Of a DNA stretch of 64,000 bases, positions 1 through 12,646 are shown piece by piece. Origin of the DNA: Stratiolaelaps scimitus (Eukaryota > Arthropoda > Arachnida > Mesostigmata > Laelapidae). The stretch covers positions 1,860,001 through 1,924,000 of the forward strand of contig JABWDB010000047.1 in the NCBI GenBank assembly GCA_019614645.1. Reading direction: 5' to 3'. The notes under the pieces are model-generated. The model was given only the letters and a program-made list of their open reading frames with translations. It was not told the DNA's origin and made no database searches. The first letter of the stretch is position 1; each line of letters starts with the position of its first letter. Both the position numbers and the translations under genes were made by a program.

Positions 1-49
1 GAAGAACATATATAAATTCGTCTTCTATATTGTAACGAAAAAATAACAG

Positions 50-642
50 TGATGTACATGCAATCTGGCCAGAGATTTTGCTATTCTTCGGATGACGATG
101 ACCGGGCATCTAGTTATAGGAATGAGAATTTCTATGGGCGGGACGCTGGCGCGTTGAAGCCAACCAGCAGACAGCTACGAATGACTCCAGGCTCTTTAAA
201 CTATGGTTCGACTCCTTCGAGGCGTCATTATTACAAGCCGCCTAGTCATTCCAGTACGTTGAAAGGAGGCTATTTCCGCCGGCGAGAGTGTACCCCAATG
301 TCAGCCGAGGACCCAAACCGACATAAAAGGTTTACGGACGAGGGAGGAAAGGGTGGTCAAGGGTGGTCAAGGTGGCGACACAGAAGTGAAACGAACGCTG
401 CCGAAGCTGGCCCACCGGGCATGAACAGCGATTCTGTTCAACGTGAGAATAAGGATTCAGTGTTGATGGGCAAATCGCCAATCACGGGTAGCTCTGAATC
501 GGAGCTCTCATCCATGGATCAGAGTACCTGTTCCCGATCACGAACTCCGAAGGCCACATCAGGCAAGAGCTCAGGTGCGGTACCCAACGAATGTTCACAC
601 TACGATGAGCACATAGTCGAATGTATGGCGCCTATCGAATAA
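50..642 (+). CDS. 3' terminal exon of an unrecognised gene (hypothetical, 5' part outside window)
   Basis: An open frame of about 195 codons runs to a TAA at 640-642. ATG codons lie at 52 and 58, but AG at 48-49 could be a splice acceptor. With a polyadenylation signal 75 bases past the stop, this looks more like the last exon of a gene entering from the left than a complete gene. The protein is hydrophilic and low in complexity: an acidic SSDDDD run near the start, a basic stretch with YFRRRE, a Gly/Arg/Trp patch (GGKGGQGWSRWRH), then a Ser/Thr-rich tail ending in CMAPIE. It has no membrane segment and no domain I recognise; such composition is common in disordered or cytoplasmic tails. It could also be an unspliced small gene or a chance frame. 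Function is unknown. Confidence 0.42.
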
Positions 643-716
643 CTCGACCTAACACCTATGATGCTTATCGCGAGTTTAAGTTCGCCACGAATCCTTGCCT
701 TATACTTTGATTTCTC

Positions 717-722
717 AATAAA
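717..722 (+). promoter_or_regulatory. polyadenylation signal AATAAA
   Basis: A perfect AATAAA lies 75 bases downstream of the stop at 642. That distance and orientation support a real 3' end for the exon at 50-642. Confidence 0.5.
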
Positions 723-1864
723 CGACACAAAATGCATCACACAGGCATCATCCGTCATTCGCGCATGTTTAGCGTGAAGGCGTCCAGTGTGATTTGATTA
801 GTTACAAGGCCAGGTAACTCGTCGGCCGACCATACACCGTGGTGAGCCGCTAAAGACAAGAACTTCCTAGGTCAGTTGTCGAGCTTCTCGGCGAGCTACT
901 CTGCCCAACTAGTGTCTCGAGTATTCCAAACTGTGTGTTGATTTTTATTCCCACTATTGATATTACCGATATATTCATGTTATCATATTGATATATTCAT
1001 CGGTATACGAATCAAAGCTCGTTGCTTGTAACGCGAACAACGGGTAGGTTTTCTCTAGTTCGATTAGTAGAGAGCGACTTCGAACAGCAGCTTGCTGTAG
1101 TTTCGAGCGTCGCTAACGTTGCCGTGCGGTCGATCGAAAAACGCGTGGGCTTGGTCCAATTTCTCTTGCCATGTAGCAGACTTGTGCTTTTACGATTTTC
1201 GCATATAGGCACATGTAAAAAAGTATACCTGTCCTCAAACTATTTAATGAGGAGTGCTCGTTCAAACCGAGTCTCAAGTCTTCCTTACCTCAAAATGAGT
1301 ACCTCAACCAAGGATGACCACTTATTATTTCGCAGAATAATCGGAAGAAGTCGTGGATAGAAGTAGTGGTCGATTATACGTATCCGCTTATATTTATTCG
1401 TTGGCCCTGAACAATGAAATGAGAAAACGTGTATCAGGGATAGCAGAATTCGAAAACATTCGCGCCATAAGCAATTGCCAGTAGTCCAAATTATCAGTTA
1501 ATTTAGCCGGCTAGAGTATACCACTGGGTATTGCTAACGTGCAATACGTCGCCCATTACAAGTCTATCGAGATGGATGGCTCCAAATGATGTCGGATGCT
1601 CGCATCGTTGGGTTAGCTGACTGGAGGAGTCGCGAGTATGTGGCACTAAAGGCGCCAGGTGCTTTCCGTTTCCATGATTCGGTTTTATCACGAAAAAACG
1701 TTTATTTAGTTTATTTTGGGGTGTGGAGTCCGAGAGTATCCAGCCAGTTCACTATAGCCTGACTATAGCTGATTAGGCTACCGCCCAGAAGACTGTCGTA
1801 GATATATTATGCATCTTCTCTTCTCTATTATGAAACTTCGTTAAGCATTGATTATCGTGTCGCT
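723..1864. other. intergenic stretch, nothing identified
   Basis: Only short frames are present, several opening with non-ATG codons; none has recognisable protein similarity. The segment about 1500-1700 has mixed composition that might be old transposon sequence, but I cannot place it in a family. Confidence 0.4.
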
Positions 1865-2790
1865 CAAGCATTTGCACAGACGACAGCCATAGGTCAGAGC
1901 GATAATTTAAGTCCGTTGCTGTTCTCATTTCTACTAAATGATCTGCAATCTCGTGTTAAGGGTCTAGATAGCCGTGTAATTACCCTGCTCTTTGCCGATG
2001 ATCTCGCGATCTTCGGGGAGGGTGGATTCCACGTCGACAGGGTGTTGCAAGGCTTGCGGTTTACGTACGTGAGGTCGGGCTAACGATCAAGACAAAAATG
2101 ATGAAAATCCGCCGAGATGGTGGGCTTGCAGCTTCTGATTCACCCACATAGGCGAGACACCCATACAATAGGTTAGTCATTTCAAGATACCTGGATTTGA
2201 TCTTACCAACGGTCGGTCTTTCACTGAGTACGTAACGGACAAAATACGGAGAGTTTCATTACGAACCGCGCTAATCCTGTTCGAGATAAAGGTTGCCCCG
2301 GTTGCCTCTTGCGGAATTAAGGTTATACGGGAGCACCTCTCATCGGCACAACTTGAGAAGCCTGACCGGGTAAAGCCAGCCGATTTGAAACAAGTATTGG
2401 GCATGCACTGCTCGGCACACAACAGGCTCATCTATCTCCTGCGTGACACTCCGCTCTTCATCGAGGACTTGAAGCGAACATTTGAACACGCCAACTCCCC
2501 GCGGGTATCAATAACTCATCCAAAAGTGGGAGAAGAAAATGGCTGATATTGGCCCTGACTCCAAAAGTACAGGCGCCATTATTAATGATGTATGGAAAGG
2601 TTCAGACAGATCAAACCGACATACCGTAACTCACGCTGCCACCCACGGATTTCATCATTGGTTATGCCGAACAACCGCTTTTCATACCTGGAACACTCGC
2701 GTGTTTTCTAAGTGCGGGGAACCATGTCAAAAATATCATGCAGCATCTCGCTCTCTAGCACCATCGTCAGGTGACATTTCGATATAACTC
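1865..2790 (+). mobile_element. non-LTR retrotransposon (LINE) relic: RT palm and C-terminal zinc-finger region
   Basis: The frame from about 1868 reads GQSDNLSPLLF, then LNDL, then the reverse-transcriptase active-site motif LLFADDLAIF, and stops at TAA 2081-2083. After a gap and a one-base slip near 2190 it resumes as the RT thumb and C-terminal part: YL(G)F, a run containing VAPVASCGIK, KQVLGMH, and RLIYLLRD near 2420. From about 2640 it carries an FHHWLC...CGEPCQKYH motif, like the Cys/His region at the C-terminus of many LINE ORF2 proteins. The stop, the frameshift and the missing 5' half make it a dead copy. The clade cannot be set by eye. It is unrelated in frame or motif detail to the LINE at 53979-55244. 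Confidence 0.75.
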
Positions 2791-5700
2791 ATTCACCAAG
2801 GTTTTCAAAATTTGCTGAACATATTTTTAAACAGTTCTGTGTATATATATATATATATGTTATAGTAGTCCTAGTAGGCTAATCGTGGCACGATATCTCG
2901 CTTATCGATTGTTTGCAACAGTTTGATTGTATTTGCTGCTGTCGTTATTTGTATGTTAACTTGCACCTCTCCAGAACTGCTGGACACTTAGAATATGGAT
3001 TTAGTACAGCTGAAAAATCAGGACATGAAACCCAACAGATCTGAGAAACTAAATTTCCGGGCTGGCTGACAGCCTTAAACATTTAACATCAACAGAAATG
3101 CTTTCGGCATTATTCCCTAAGAGGGAGCCCTTTTTGAATGAAGATGTACTGACGCTGGGGTCAAACCCGTGCACCTATGTGTCTTCTCTGATTGCAAGGC
3201 AGTCGCATACGAGTACATCGCGCCGCCGCGGTCGAGAAGCTCAGCAAGTCTGCACAGATATTAGGAAAGCGACACTATCCTGCGGCAAAGATTGTTCGAT
3301 CGACAATTAGCAAATTTGCTTAGGTCCTGTGCGCGCAAAACTACCTTTTCAAAATGCTGAAATGCCCTTGATCCCGATTAGTGTGTGCGACTGTTGAATT
3401 AGTCAAATCAAATTCGACCAATTACATCGTGATGTAATTCAGACAAGTTGATAAAATTATCTACGATCTTCCCAACAAAACCAAATTGCGGTTTTTAGCC
3501 GTAATTTTCTGTCCTTGTGAGGGATTGTAGCGAATAACGTCAACATTCAGTCATCTGACCCTATGCAAGCCCCACCCTTGTGTCGGCCTTGATCCAACGT
3601 AATGCATTTCAACATCCACCATATAGTCGACTAATGCAGACCCGATAGAAACGTCTCCATAGTTTAAAGCAGTGCGCCGCCAATCTCATTCTACTTCAGC
3701 GTTTCTCCCTCCTGAGCTGCTTTTTGTGTTGTTGGCGTTCTTGTTGCTTTGCTAACAGAAAACACCTTTCTACCCAGTTCGGGTCAAAAACGGCGTTAAT
3801 CAAAGCACAAATTATCTATGTGGCGGCTCATCGTAACGCTCTTGCCAACATTCGTACTGCTGCCAAAGGGGCGCCTCCGCCAATAATGATTGTGGCGCCG
3901 TTCGCGCAAACCCCGATGAAAACGAGTGTTGAAGTGGCATTCTCCTCTTGGGTGGATGTTAAATTTATAGCCGCATTGACCTTCGTAATCCCCCGCCGAG
4001 ATGTCAGTGTGTCGTCTGTATAACATAACGGTATTGCATAATTATGTCATGCGCGTTTCACGCAGGCAGGCGATCGTCGCTGCCGTTGTCGAAAATCGAA
4101 GATCACAGGGGTCGACGATGAAGACCCCCACGGGTCAGGATGTCTGACCTCGACGTCACTGCTCTGCTTCTGGACGTAATCGACGTCTGTCAGAAAGTGA
4201 CAGAAAAGGCCGCTCCTAGTCGTCACGTGTCGACCAAAGAACACACTGGGCTCATGCTGTGGCGATTGTAGGCAACAGTGGTGCCGACGATTGATATGGT
4301 GATGAAACCGTCATTTACGTCTTGTTGCGCCCCCCCCCCCACCGAGCTCTGTTGTTAGGACAGTTAGTATTGATGGTAGCAGGTTAAGGTGATAATCTGA
4401 ATAGGTATCTAGCCCCTCCAGGAAACCACTGAGCTCAAATAACACTGTTAATAACCGGCAAACACGATGGCTCAACATGACAACCTTCAGCCTGAAGTTT
4501 ATCGTGAGGTTTATCTATTTCATTTAGTATTGACGAGTTAGTCGTGTTTGTATCTTACCTTAGGGCTCTATCCAGCGGCCCATAACTTGTTCGTGAGCGA
4601 ACACCGTTCGATCTGAGGCACCGCAATCAACATCGTGATGAGTTCCTATTGCATAATACATTGAATCCATTGAGGATTATCTTTATAGATCATCATAGTG
4701 AACATCATATCATGAAATGATAGAAGAGTATATGCTCTTCGTTTAGTGTCTCGCGTTTTCAGCCCATGCCAAAAATGACGATGACATGTACAACTATTTC
4801 ATTGTGTGCCTACACCATATCATCTTAGTATTTGGTCGAGCCCACGGCAACGTCACCAAGCATTTGAAACCACGAGCCTAGATATGTTGAATGTCAACAA
4901 GCAATCACAGGAAAGGTCTCCATTTAACGTTCCGAGGCAGATCCCGATCTTCATCGCTGAATTGACTATCCCTCTTTAGGTATCCCGAGGATTGTATCTT
5001 TAACAACATTAAGCTGCATCCGTCAAACTTTCGAATCCAAGACAGAGTTCCTCCAATAACTTACTGCTCGCGTCCTGATTGCGATTCATCGAAACAGCTC
5101 AGAAGGATCATTACAAGAGCTTATGAAGATGGCAAGTAGATCCCGTGGAGGGTTTAGTGGTGGGCGTCTTCGATTGCTATACAGGAGAGACATATAGCTT
5201 GGGTTCAAATCCTCCTGCCAGACGCTTTGGAAAATCTTGGGATTTTTTCATCATCTTTCAGTCAGGAACGACAATGTTGATAATAAAGTAAAGCTGGCCC
5301 CGACATGTCCTCATAGTATTACCCAAAGGTTCAGAGCCGCGCCCTGTCACATCGAGGAACAGCTGAGAGTGAGCTCATAATATGGTAAGACTTACGAAGG
5401 CAGGCAAGCGCCTGATTTCTTTAAATTTTCACTGATCACGCCCGTTCATCAGTCGAAATCTGGCATAGACAACTATCATTCCATAGCGCAGAGACTGATG
5501 CATGTGTCACGCTCGAAAAGACACAAGTTAGCCACATTTGTAATTACCTTACTTTTAATTAAGAATGTTTGGTGTCGGGAAATTCTGCTAGATTCGTAGT
5601 TATCTTTTATATAGAAGTTTTTTTTTTACTCCAAATAAGGATTTTAGTTTAGGGAGGGCTAGGCTCAATCCGGCATCCCTCAGTGGTCACGCCTCGACCC

Positions 5701-8700
5701 TCTCCTCTTTTATATTTTCGTCCCATATTTTGTAGACGCATATCTCATAAATCATACAATGATGACCTCTAATTCGCCCAGACCACCAACGTTATGCTAA
5801 CCGCCACACGTCAGCTGCACATTTCATAAAATCAGCTACTCTAGCTTGTAACACTATTTTTCGCTGTTGGATTTGTCTGAATCACCTGACTTGTGCATTC
5901 AACTCTGGAAAACTCTTGTAATACCCTATGTTTTTATATGCTTTTGTTTTATACGCTTGTGACGTGCGCACTATTAAGAGTATGTTGACGCGTTCGATCC
6001 GGTGCAAAATAGATGCATTCGTGGATTAAGCAAAGCATGCAAAAATAAATCGAGGCGAATCTCAACAAACTTTTTTGCCCAAGTTACATGCTACAGGCAA
6101 TATGATCAATTTAACTGGGCTCGTTTGGATCAAATGATTTTAATAACCCGCGACTATGGTAAGCGCTACCGTCAGCTGAAGTCGTCAAACCATACTTTTA
6201 TCATCAATTTCCAAACTGTAAATAATAATAATAATTCTGTCCAGTTACCTTTAGTAAAGGTGTGTTAATACTGTAAAGGTGTGTTAACATTCTCGGACCG
6301 AGCGAGCCAAGCTACGGTCTTCACAGAAATACAAAAAAAAACTGCCTGAGGCAGTACTATGAAAGTGTAACTAAGCTATGCATTTTTCGAGACACATACA
6401 CAAGCAACATTTCATAGCATCTATGCAATCTAGATCACATATGACTACAGACGTTTCTATAAGCAATATGGATAAATCGTCGGGTTTACCCTGCACTGTC
6501 AGCACCGGCCTCTGTTTCAATACAATCTGTGGTAAGATATTCATGTATACGTACTTGTCAAACGATTATTATTCATGTACTGAATTGACATACGATAACC
6601 AAAACGCATCGGAAACTTGTCACTAGCCACCGGAGTGAAGCAAAAACGAGCCAAGCTCGCGTGGAGCAGCATTCAAACGATCCATATATCCAAGAGGCAC
6701 CCTCACGGGTGGATCCATAGTCGCGCCCCGACACGTACAGGATGCTATCATATACATCGATTCTTCCACTACACCTTTCTCCCATCTATCCTCTGTTAGG
6801 CCGTAGGTAGCACGAGACAAATATATTACGCATAATCCAGTCGCTACCGTCGCCGCCGTTGCCACCAATTGGCACTGCAGCACAAGAGGCTTAAATAAAC
6901 AAGGAGCAAAAAAACCGTTTTGTTTCAAGGTTGCTCGGGGCGTTTTCAAAACGACGAAACGTCTCTGACTTCACCGTTCGTTTGTCGTTTTATTAACATC
7001 TTCTTTTTCTTCCCGTTGGCGATATATCGCGTCGAACAATTGTGTCCGCTGCGAACCGTGCAACCTTGCAACACCAAAACACCAGCCACTGGCGGACACC
7101 ACGATTGCTCGCTATTGCTACGGCGGCGGCGGCGGCGGCGACGACTGTTGACGCAGTCACCGCAACCGAAGGCGAAGTGCCCCGTCTTGGCCCCCAACGG
7201 CAACCAATAACAACCGTTCATTTTGTCGTTGTTCAGGGCCATGATGTTCCGGTCTGGTAAGTTTGCCTCCCTTCCTCCATTATTTACCGGTATCGCAACC
7301 GTTGGCCAGATCAATCTGATAGCAGGTGTATTGTCAACGGACCAGCCACCGGGACAATACCGGCTTCCGTTAGAAATGCGAAATTCGATGCTAATCAGTG
7401 CAGTTACTTCGTAGTTATGCATCGAACTGAATCTATAAGCTCCGCACTATAAGACACTTGAATTAATATGAGCTCCACGAAAACTGTGAAACTGATTTGC
7501 TGTTTCTTCTACCTATGTGTATATGTGTGTATGCGAGTTTCCTTGAAGATAAAACAAATGTGATCTCCATGTTTCAATGTGGACGGTACACCTGATAACC
7601 GAATGGCCGAAAGATCAGGTCGCTGACCCATATATCCATCAGATTACTTTGACGTCTGCAGTTTGCCCGGAAATAGCACAGCGTAGGGTTGGAGGGACCG
7701 GTGTCATTTTCTGCAAAGGCGGAAATTCAAACAATCTGAGCGGAGTAGTTGATTTAAAAACCAATCAGATATACTCTCCCTTTTAGATGGAGAGACTGGA
7801 TGACACACCGTATGATCACCATTGTAGACTCAATGCACCAGCTGATCGATAGGGTTGAAACACATTCGATGGAGTCCCCTAGAGTGGGTCGTGTACCCCG
7901 TCACCACGTAATCCTTGCCCGATCGACACAAGAAGCAGACCGCCACAGTCAACAGGAATCGACTGGATTTGTCTCATTATTTATGTCACGTCTACAGGTG
8001 ATAATTTGACTCGTTGATAGGCCGTACATCACTGCCAATAACAGTGCGTAACGCACCTTTTAATTTGCTACAAATTCAGCCTGGTCCCGTTGATGACGCA
8101 GCCTAATATATACAGAGAGTTAAGCCACAGCGTGATGTACGGATCGGTATGTTTTCATCCTATGACACATTAGATCAATTCAACAATAGACACAACGCAA
8201 TCATTAGAATATAGATTGATAGAGCAGTCGTTCATTGATATTGATTACCTTTTGCCAGAGAACCCACGTACACATATTACGGATGATAAGGGTAGCCTTG
8301 CACTGGTCAAAGCGCGGGAACACATATTCTCGCGCCTCGATTTCAATTGCAAACTTCTGTCTGCCTTCTTGCTCCTCTATATGTTATATGAACATGAAAA
8401 GAAAATGTTGAGCATTCATGAAATACATACGATCCACTTGTTCAATAGAAAATATGACCATCGGAGGGTTTTATGTTTCCTCAAACTGTTCTGGTAAGGT
8501 TCATGTTGCCGGTGATTTATCGGGAAGTTCTGCAGGTCGGACACGAGGGAGCATGTCCGCCAGCTTAGAAACATCATCAGGAAAATGTTAAAAAGGGCAG
8601 TTTCTCGCAAGTTCCCGTGCTGATCTCTACAGCTTCTCATGATCCCGTGGACTTTGCTGTAACGAAATAAGATAGACGGAAAGGTATAATACATGAGTAA

Positions 8701-8957
8701 GCACTGACTGAAGAATATAGAAGAAGAGGAAAGTGAAAACAGCTTTTACTAATTACAAGTTATATTCAATTCTTCATTAATTTATTTAATGATATTCTAA
8801 TGATAATCCATCTCGAATAATTCGATTACCGGTATTGAATACATATAAACAAGCAGATTGAGACACGTGGTTTACCTTAAAGAGAGAAAGGTCAGCCTTG
8901 CAACACCACGAGGCATAGTTTCAACATCACGAGGGCCATTTGCTGAGCCCCAATGGC
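2791..8957. other. gene-poor intergenic region, mostly unassigned
   Basis: No multi-exon gene could be built here. It contains an (AT)n tract near 2841, a C10 run near 4331, a tRNA-like box B near 5195 and a GC-richer island about 6830-7420. In the island, frames of 96 and 158 codons overlap on opposite strands, and a GGC repeat lies at about 7122-7140. Frames at 3724-4023, 7577-7786 and 7800-8009 have no recognisable domains. Most of the rest is AT-rich and empty as far as I can see. Confidence 0.4.
5130..5225 (+). repeat. tRNA-like sequence with Pol III box B (possible SINE head)
   Basis: The segment contains GGTTCAAATCC, a good match to the internal RNA polymerase III box B. It is flanked by complementary GCGTCT and AGACGC segments that could pair like an acceptor stem. 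No clean cloverleaf or anticodon arm is visible, so it is not called as a tRNA gene. A tRNA-derived SINE or a decayed tRNA is the likeliest reading. Confidence 0.3.
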
Positions 8958-9190
8958 CGCTCGAGGACACTAATAATCCTAGGCATGAGAAGAGCGTGCA
9001 AACCCCGCCGCGACTCTATTTAAGGGAGACCGCCTGACCGGAGCAACAAGGGAATCCCAAGTAACAACTTCGCAAGGATCGTGCCATATTACCCGTTCTA
9101 ACCAATAGCCCACACACTCGAGTTCGAAACTTTGGAAGGCAACCGCCAAACAGCCGATGTATCTAAACGATGAACGTGAAATCAGAAAAC
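8958..9190 (-). repeat. LTR-like direct repeat, copy 1 (3' LTR of a BEL/Pao element)
   Basis: About 230 bases align with 10729-10970 in the same orientation. Shared blocks include CGCTCGAGGACAC, AATAATCC, CGCGACTCTATTTAAGGG and a CAAACAGC...TCTAAACGA...GAACGTGAAAT end. The two copies differ by small indels and substitutions, so the element is old. They bracket BEL/Pao integrase remnants read on the minus strand, so this copy would be the 3' LTR. Exact ends and target-site duplication are not visible to me. Confidence 0.6.
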
Positions 9191-9689
9191 ACTCTCCCCC
9201 TTACGAGTATACTATAATTCGCAACCTGAGTCTCAATTGCTCAGTAAATATACTCTCATCATGGACTCAAATCTTTACACATCTCGGCATTTGCGTTCAC
9301 GAAATTGAAACCGTGGAAAATCATTTCAAGGTGGAACATTGAAAGTTGTCAGAATACATTCTTACCGGTTCTGACTATCCTTAATTTGCCGTCCTAGTAA
9401 CTTAGCTAACCACAGTCTAGTCCTAACGACATAGTTTCCATCACCTTTTTTTATTTTTTAAAAGGGGATGTTGGCATGCTAATGCATGTCAACCGTGACC
9501 CACCCCCCGTGGAACTGTTGACGATGTTCAACACCCTTCCTGGTATCGCTTAGCGCATTCTTTCAGTAAGGGCGTTGAGATATGTACAAGTCCAGCCACG
9601 AGCACCACACATCCTCCTCATCGTACGGACATGACGTGGTTCTCTGACTTACAGCCGCTTCCCTTCCTTCGCACTCCAGACTTCCTTTC

Positions 9690-10700
9690 AAGATGTCTGT
9701 TCACTTCCCGTCTTGTAAACAACTACTGATAGTTTCCATCACCTAAACTCACTTCAAATGTCCTACTTGTGTTATTCTTACTGGGCATAACTTCCACAAT
9801 TCTTCCAAGCTTCCAAAAGGCTCTTGAGTAGAATCCTGCTTTAAAATAACAATATCGTCAACCTGTAACATTGTGTTTTCAGCACCACTTCGCCGCACCG
9901 CAGTTCTTAACACGCCACCTTTTCCAGAAACCGTTAAATGGCCTCTTCTGTTGTTTCATAATTTTATCAAGCCTTGTGGCCTATCCCCTACGATATTAAT
10001 TAGCCCCGGAGGGATATTTAATGGAAGACGAGATGAGATGAACATAGACGGTGTCAACGCTCTTAGTCCTTTAGTATCCGTCAAAATCCAACTGATCGGT
10101 CGTTGGGTTACCACAGCCGCTATCTCTTGAGTGACTGTAATAAATTCGATTAGCTTTAATTTGAGGGAACCAATATATTTCCTCACACACTTTTTATCAA
10201 TCCTACAAGTCTTTCGAAAAACCCTGCCCACCAAGGGGCTCCGGAGACGTTGAAACGTTGAACTCCCAAACGATACCCTTTTCACTGAAGAACTTCTGGA
10301 CGTTGCTGCTTCGTAAACCCGAGCAAAGGACCTTTAAACATCGATCTGCCTTTTTAACATGTTAAAAAGGAACATTATTCAACAACTTTGTGGAACCCCA
10401 CGCATCGCTACGAAACGCCTCATTGCTGAGAGACACCCTGAAGCGGACAGATCTTCTGGATTTTAATGGACTGAAGGAAAATGCAACAAATCATACAGGA
10501 AGTGGCGTCTCTTCAGTCACGACTATCTTTGCCGCGGTTTTCCTGTATCTCATGCAGTCTCGTATACTTGATTTCGTGAGCTGGCGTATTCTTCGAGTCC
10601 AGTCATTTTCGCGCAGCTCCAACATGACCGCTTCGAGCTTCAAGTGCATCGTTCGGCCTTCTTGAGCACCTTTGATGATTAGCTTCGTTAGTGGGTCCTT
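9690..10700 (-). mobile_element. BEL/Pao retrotransposon remnant: integrase region only
   Basis: Reading the minus strand from about 10697 gives DPLTKLIIKGA...GRTMH and later CMRYRKTAAKI, matching the zinc-binding N-terminal part of BEL/Pao integrases. In another frame, about 10285-9956, comes the end of the integrase core: the FGSSTF region, then VRKYIGSLKLKLIEF, EIAAVVTQRPISW and GLRALTPS, equivalent to the usual EIEAxxNSRPL and LTPxHFL signatures. About 9860-9750 resembles the DUF5641-like tail (VDDIVILKQD...). Frameshifts and stops break it. Gag, protease, RT and RNase H are absent, because the integrase begins only about 30 bases from the upstream LTR copy. Confidence 0.7.
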
Positions 10701-10728
10701 TACACAGCAGTGGATGCCGAATCTCGAA

Positions 10729-10970
10729 CGCTCGAGGACACGAATAATCCCAGGCATGAGACGAGCGTGCAAACCTCTCCGCGACTCTATTTAAGGGCAA
10801 TGCCGCTTGGCCACAACATCACCAAAAAGTAAAAAGGGAACTCCATGTACCAACCGCGCAAGGAACGTGCCACATTAATGTTCAAATCATTAACCGACAC
10901 GTACGTTAGAAATTTTGGAAGGTAACCGGCAAACAGCTGATTTATCTAAACGACGAACGTGAAATACAAA
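10729..10970 (-). repeat. LTR-like direct repeat, copy 2 (5' LTR of a BEL/Pao element)
   Basis: This is the second copy of the repeat described at 8958-9190. Because the pol remnant reads on the minus strand, this copy sits on the 5' side of the element. It abuts the integrase remnant almost directly, so an internal deletion removed gag and most of pol. Confidence 0.6.
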
Positions 10971-12646
10971 TGGTACACTTGCGCTGAGTCCGCTCCCCAT
11001 TCGTCGAAGACCCGTTTAAAACTTCCAAGCCGCAATTACCCGTTTACAAGGTTAGAGGTATATCACCGCCAACAAACAGGATAACTCTTCCTGCTATATG
11101 TAACCTTCCTACGGCGATCATTAGAGCTTCGATTTTCGTTTAATTATATATTTAATTTAATACTTATATACGTGGAGATTCACACGTCACATTTTGAGGT
11201 AACTAACACCCTGAGGAATTAAGCACAGATGAGTGAGATGTGACACATCAAATTGAGGGACATCTTCACGTTTCTCATTATCTCTCAACGGTGCTGTAGA
11301 AGAGTGTAGCGTGTTTTCTTTGAACATTTCTCTGGTACCTTGCACATACACATGCTTAAATAATGCAATCCAAAGCTGCAGCGACTTCCTAACTACTGTA
11401 TGTTTGAATAAATTATATATAGTATTTATCCAAAACTAGTTATACTAACTAAATATATTTCAATGCATTGTGTGTCTTAATATATACAACATATCTGACG
11501 CGGTTGAGAATACGGTGTCATGCCGAGTCGGTCATGTTCCCCAAGGGGATGATAGCATTGTTTCTTTGCCGCACCGCGAGGGAAAGGCGCTGCAGAAGGA
11601 AGGACCCTGCGCGCTTGTCCCCCGGTGGCAGACCCATAGAGAACATTGGCAGTGAGGGTGCCGCCGAGGGTTCTAAAGGCAAGATCCTAGGCTGCTCCGC
11701 ACGGAATAAAGCCTAACCGGGCTGGTTGTACAGTGATTGACATAGGAGCGTGCTAGAATGTCAAAATCCAAACTGAATCGTTCGGTAAGACTTCCGTGCT
11801 TTCGCCCAACTAATGACTCAATTACCCCCTACTCCGCTCCACAATTTTAAACCATTCCCGCGTTGTCCGTCTGCTCAATCGTCTCGATGTTTACAAATAC
11901 AACGAAAACAGAACGGATCCTCTCGCTGGCATACGCTGATTGGCCGGCAACCGGTCACAGCAGCAGCAGCAGCAGCAGTGGTAGCTGTGTAGTGGCCGGA
12001 GGCTCTGTTACAAGAGAAGGAAGGAGTTGGTTGGCCTATTCAACACAGTGTTGACCGGCTATGTGTGGCGGTCCTCTGGATCAGCTTGATTCGTATGGTG
12101 AGAGGCAACTCTCGAATCATCTGTCAATGCTTTCTCCATCCTGGGTATGCGCAAACACACGTGTAAGAAACGTTGCGAGCTGCTTGAGGACGTGTAAAAT
12201 CACACTGTGTGTCTGGATGAGAGTGGTGCATTTCTCGCCGCCCGCTGATATCCATCCGTATCCGCTGTGTGTCGGCAATACGACTCGGTTATTATTTAGG
12301 TGACTTCTAGAAGTAGCGGTGGTAATCATTGTAATGTAAAGTGATTCGTGTTTTTATTGTGTCTGGCTGCCTACATTTGCGTGTGTGTTTGTGTATGTGT
12401 GTATTTCTGGGTGTAATTGCTTCCTTCCGCCTTTTCTGTGATTAGAGAATCTAATTGAAAAATATCGTTATTATGCAAGGACTCACCGCACAGCGTATTG
12501 AAGCCAACGAGTGACGGTAACGCCGTCTATGATCATTATGGATTCATGATGATGAGTGAAATAAACAGGGTGTAGGGTATCAACAGCCGCCGGTGTTCGA
12601 TTTGCGTTGTTCGATTAATTCCATCGATCGAACACGGAACTTCACG
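10971..12646 (+). other. upstream region of UGGT (probable promoter and 5' UTR), no gene identified
   Basis: The right half (about 11500-12650) is clearly richer in G+C and CpG than the flanks and ends at the UGGT start codon. It has a short AGC/CAG repeat near 11957-11978 and a GT-rich stretch near 12378-12403. Open frames here lack recognisable domains. A transcription start and possible 5' UTR intron cannot be fixed by eye. Confidence 0.35.

Noticed and set aside
1012..1360. Overlapping frames on both strands (66 and 112 codons)
   Set aside because: The plus-strand frame begins with a non-ATG codon; there are no domains, and neither splice sites nor a poly(A) signal fits.
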